From the NCBI GenBank assembly GCA_007128515.1, contig SKXI01000060.1, forward strand, positions 1 to 8,312: a DNA stretch of 8,312 bases, read 5' to 3'. The notes below the pieces were generated by a model that was not told where the DNA came from, made no database searches, and saw only the letters and a list, made by a program, of their open reading frames with translations. A program made the translations under genes and the position numbers. How positions within the stretch are numbered: the first letter of the stretch is position 1; every line of letters starts with the position of its first letter. Source of the DNA: Halococcaceae archaeon. Lineage in GTDB: Archaea; Halobacteriota; Halobacteria; Halobacteriales; Halalkalicoccaceae. This document shows positions 6,020-8,312 of the stretch, in pieces.

Positions 6020-6783
6020 CGACCGTCCTCGAGACCGACGGGCTCACCAAACGCTTCGGCGAACTGACCGCCGTCGACGACGTCAGCCTCGCCATCCAGG
6101 ACGAGGGGGTCACGAGCATCATCGGGCCGAACGGCGCCGGGAAGACGACGTTCTACAACCTCCTGACCGGGGTCCTCGAGCCGACCGAGGGGACGATCCA
6201 CCTCAGGGAGGGGGACGACCTGGTCGAGATCACCGACGCGCCGACACACGAGGTCGCCAGACGAGGGCTCTCGCGGTCGTACCAGATCACGAACGTCTTC
6301 GAGGGGCTCACGATCCGAGAGAACTTGCAGGTCGCCCGGATCAGCCACGACGGCAGGACGATGGACCTCCGGTCGCGGGCGGCGAGCGACGGACCGATAA
6401 ACGAGGAGGTCGATCGGCTGCTCGACCTGATGGGACTCACGGAGATGGCCGACCGGCCGTGTGACGCGCTCAGTCACGGCGAGAAACGGAGCGTCGAGAT
6501 CGCGCTCGCGCTGGCGATCGAACCGACCGTCTTCCTGCTCGACGAGCCGACCGCTGGCATGAACTCGACCGAGGCGAGGGAGATCGTCTCGCTGGTCCAG
6601 CAGCTCGACGACGACCTCGCGGCGACGTTCGTCGTCACCGAACACAACATGGACGTCGTCCGGGACGTCTCGGATCGGATCGTCGTCCTCGCGGAGGGAG
6701 CCGTGCTCGCCGACGGGACGCCCGGTGAGGTACTGACCGACGAACGCGTCACCGAGGCCTACCTGGGGAGTGAGGCCGTATGA
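6016..6783 (+). CDS. livG: Branched-chain amino acid-type ABC ATPase LivG
   Basis: Cytoplasmic ATP-hydrolysing subunit, 255 residues, typical for LivG. Motifs in order: Walker A GPNGAGKTT (37-45), Q-loop Gln90 in RSYQITNVF, followed by GLTIRENL as in LivG proteins, ABC signature LSHGEKR (152-158), Walker B VFLLDEPTAGMN with D176 and catalytic E177, and switch His210 in VTEHNMDVV. All catalytic residues are present. The start is GTG at 6016, overlapping the livM stop (GTGA). It is supported by the near-perfect Shine-Dalgarno GGGGGTGA (6002-6009) 6 nt upstream, one mismatch from GGAGGTGA. Its stop overlaps the livF start. It would form the nucleotide-binding dimer with LivF. Confidence 0.96.
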   Translation: MTTVLETDGLTKRFGELTAVDDVSLAIQDEGVTSIIGPNGAGKTTFYNLLTGVLEPTEGTIHLREGDDLVEITDAPTHEVARRGLSRSYQITNVFEGLTIRENLQVARISHDGRTMDLRSRAASDGPINEEVDRLLDLMGLTEMADRPCDALSHGEKRSVEIALALAIEPTVFLLDEPTAGMNSTEAREIVSLVQQLDDDLAATFVVTEHNMDVVRDVSDRIVVLAEGAVLADGTPGEVLTDERVTEAYLGSEAV

Positions 6784-7496
6784 CGGTGCTCGAGGTCGAC
6801 GGGATCGACACCTACTACGGCAACAGCCACGTGCTCCACGACGTCTCGCTCGAGTTAGCGGAGGGGGAGGTCGTGGCGCTGCTCGGGCGCAACGGGGCGG
6901 GGAAGACGACGACGATGCGGTCGATCATGGGGACGACCCCGCCCCGCCGAGGTCGAATCAGCTACCGGGGAACGGATCTGGTGGGACGCTCGCCGAACGA
7001 GATCAACCGCCTCGGGATCGACCTCGTCCCCGAGGACAGGCGTGTCTTCCCCACGCTGACGGTCCAGGAGAACCTCACGCTCGCGCACAAGCTCGCCGAC
7101 GATCCCCGGCCGGTCGAGGAAATGTACGAGCTGTTCCCGATCCTCGACGACCTGCGGCGGAACAGGGGCCGGAACCTGAGCGGCGGCGAACAGCAGATGC
7201 TCTCGGTCGCACGCGCGCTCGTCCAGCGTCCCTCGCTACTGCTGCTCGACGAGCCGACCGAGGGGCTCGCACCGGTGATCGTCGACGACCTCCGCGAGAT
7301 GCTCCGGGACGTCGTCTCCCAGGACGTGACCGTCCTCCTGTCGGAGCAGAACGTCACCTTCGCGTTCGCACTCGCCACCCGGGGCTACGTGATCGACACG
7401 GGCTCGATCGTCTTCGAGGGGACGATCGACGAGCTACAGGACCGCGACGACCTGCTCGAACAGTACCTCGCGGTCTCCCCGGAGGAGGTGCGCTGA
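6780..7496 (+). CDS. livF: Branched-chain amino acid-type ABC ATPase LivF
   Basis: Second ATPase of the transporter, 238 residues. Walker A is GRNGAGKTT (36-44). The LivF hallmark VPEDRRVFPTLTVQENL (83-99) follows, then the ABC signature LSGGEQQM (133-140), Walker B LLLLDEPTEGLAP with D157 and catalytic E158, and the switch region LLSEQN (186-191). Compared with LivG, the Q-loop Gln is replaced by Glu85 and the switch His by Gln190. Both substitutions are usual for LivF proteins as I know them, so they are not a defect. The start ATG overlaps the livG stop (ATGA, 6780-6783), with GAGG at 6772-6775 upstream. The last codons contain the Shine-Dalgarno of the next gene. Confidence 0.96.
   Translation: MTVLEVDGIDTYYGNSHVLHDVSLELAEGEVVALLGRNGAGKTTTMRSIMGTTPPRRGRISYRGTDLVGRSPNEINRLGIDLVPEDRRVFPTLTVQENLTLAHKLADDPRPVEEMYELFPILDDLRRNRGRNLSGGEQQMLSVARALVQRPSLLLLDEPTEGLAPVIVDDLREMLRDVVSQDVTVLLSEQNVTFAFALATRGYVIDTGSIVFEGTIDELQDRDDLLEQYLAVSPEEVR
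7484..7490 (+). promoter_or_regulatory. Strong Shine-Dalgarno for the dehydrogenase, inside livF
   Basis: GGAGGTG matches the archaeal anti-Shine-Dalgarno CACCTCC at all seven bases and lies 7 nt before the GTG at 7498. It decides the start at 7498 over the in-frame GTG at 7510, and shows that the dehydrogenase is translated from the liv transcript. Confidence 0.8.
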
Positions 7497-7497
7497 C

Positions 7498-8274
7498 GTG
7501 GCCGGGCCCGTGACGGAGCGCTTCGACCTCACGGATCGCGTCGCGGTCGTGACCGGCGGCGGCCGCGGTATCGGCCGCGCGATCGCGCTCGGACTGGCCG
7601 ACGCCGGTGCGACCGTCGTCCCGACGGCGCGAAGCGAGGACGAGACGGAACGGGTGGCCGAGACGATCCGCGATCGGGGCGGTCGAGCGCTCGCGGTGAC
7701 GGCCGATCTCAGGGAGCGAGCGGAGATCGACGCGCTGTTCGAGCGCACGGTCGAGGAGTTCGGGGGCGTCGACACCGTCGTGAACAACGCCGGGGCGAAC
7801 CCCGATACCGCGCTGGGACGACCCGAACGGGTCGAGGAGGGGGGCTACGAACTCGTGCTCGACGTGAACCTGCGGGGGGCGTTCCGCTGTGCGACGGCGG
7901 CCGCGGAACAGCTGAGAGAGCGCGGTGGCTCCGTGGTGAACGTCGCGAGCGTCGGCGGGCTGGTGGGCCTCCCCCGACAACACCCGTACGTCGCCTCGAA
8001 ACACGGGCTCGTCGGGCTGACGAAGAGCATGGCGATCGACTGGGCGCCCGAGGTGCGCGTGAACGCCGTCGCACCGGGCTACGTCTCGACGTCGCTCACC
8101 GAGGGGATCGAGGAAAACGAGACGCTCAGGGAGTCGATCCTCGATCGCACGCCCCTAGAGCGGATCGCCGATCCGGAGGAGGTCGCCGGACCCGTGGTCT
8201 TCCTCGCGAGCGACGCGGCGAGCTTCGTGACGGGGAGCGTCCTGACCGTGGACGGCGGCTGGACGGCGCAGTAA
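7498..8274 (+). CDS. Classical short-chain dehydrogenase/reductase (FabG-like SDR)
   Basis: A 258-residue cytoplasmic NAD(P)-dependent oxidoreductase of the classical SDR family, a normal length. The Rossmann cofactor motif TGGGRGIG is at 19-26 and NNAG at 96-99. The full catalytic tetrad is present: N124, S151, Y164 and K168 (YVASK). The family C-terminal segment FVTGSVLTVDGGW is intact. The second strand ends in TARS (43-46) with Arg45 rather than an acidic residue, which together with Arg23 suggests NADP(H) preference; this is inference. It starts with GTG 1 nt after the livF stop behind a perfect Shine-Dalgarno, so it belongs to the operon. Automatic annotation would likely say 3-oxoacyl-ACP reductase, but haloarchaea lack bacterial-type fatty acid synthesis. 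A hydroxy-acid, hydroxyacyl-CoA or sugar/alcohol dehydrogenase acting on the imported compound is at least as likely. Substrate unknown. Confidence 0.93.
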   Translation: MAGPVTERFDLTDRVAVVTGGGRGIGRAIALGLADAGATVVPTARSEDETERVAETIRDRGGRALAVTADLRERAEIDALFERTVEEFGGVDTVVNNAGANPDTALGRPERVEEGGYELVLDVNLRGAFRCATAAAEQLRERGGSVVNVASVGGLVGLPRQHPYVASKHGLVGLTKSMAIDWAPEVRVNAVAPGYVSTSLTEGIEENETLRESILDRTPLERIADPEEVAGPVVFLASDAASFVTGSVLTVDGGWTAQ

Positions 8275-8312
8275 GAGGCCGGTCACCGATCGACTGTCCG
8301 GTTCGCGGTCGG

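Noticed and set aside
8275..8312. Possible terminator or promoter after the dehydrogenase
   Set aside because: Only 38 bases remain. There is no T-run, no TATA element and no clear perfect inverted repeat, so nothing can be supported.
1..8312. CRISPR array, tRNA/rRNA genes, transposase, toxin-antitoxin or defence genes
   Set aside because: I looked for regular spaced repeats, cloverleaf-like segments and relevant protein motifs on both strands and saw none. The repeats present are single pairs in one spacer.

Overview
The window looks like haloarchaeal (Halobacteria) chromosome. The evidence is high GC, acidic proteins, a thermosome (group II chaperonin) with an Asp-rich and Gly-Met tail, an archaeal Dim2/Pno1-type two-KH protein, archaeal TATA-like promoters, and a solute-binding protein exported as a twin-arginine lipoprotein, which is the usual haloarchaeal solution. 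I cannot name the genus from sequence alone.

Left part, minus strand (1-2290): a housekeeping block. A Dim2/Pno1-like RNA-binding protein (2290-1742) is followed after 116 bp by a thermosome subunit (1625 to beyond base 1, truncated only in its last few residues by the window edge). The thermosome has its own TATA box.

Middle (2291-2626): a 336-bp divergent spacer with no convincing gene but much structure. It holds a 12-bp palindrome at the likely dim2 TATA box, a perfect 25-bp tandem duplication, a perfect 16-bp inverted repeat with arms 71 bp apart, a second interleaved 10-bp inverted repeat, four copies of GATCCC/GGGATC, and a dyad-symmetric TATA box that probably drives the operon to the right.

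Right part, plus strand (2627-8274): a complete, tightly packed branched-chain-amino-acid-type (HAAT family) ABC transporter operon. The order is solute-binding lipoprotein (livK type), two permeases (livH, livM), two ATPases (livG, livF), then a classical short-chain dehydrogenase/reductase. Junctions from livH to livF are 4-base start/stop overlaps. The dehydrogenase starts 1 nt after livF behind a perfect Shine-Dalgarno. The lipoprotein would capture substrate outside the membrane, the LivHM channel would pass it using ATP hydrolysed by LivGF, and the co-translated oxidoreductase may act on the imported compound or a product of it. Substrate identity is not readable from the sequence.

I found no mobile-element gene, CRISPR array, RNA gene, toxin, defence system or broken gene. 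The genes belong to known families. The unexplained content is almost all in the 2291-2626 spacer.
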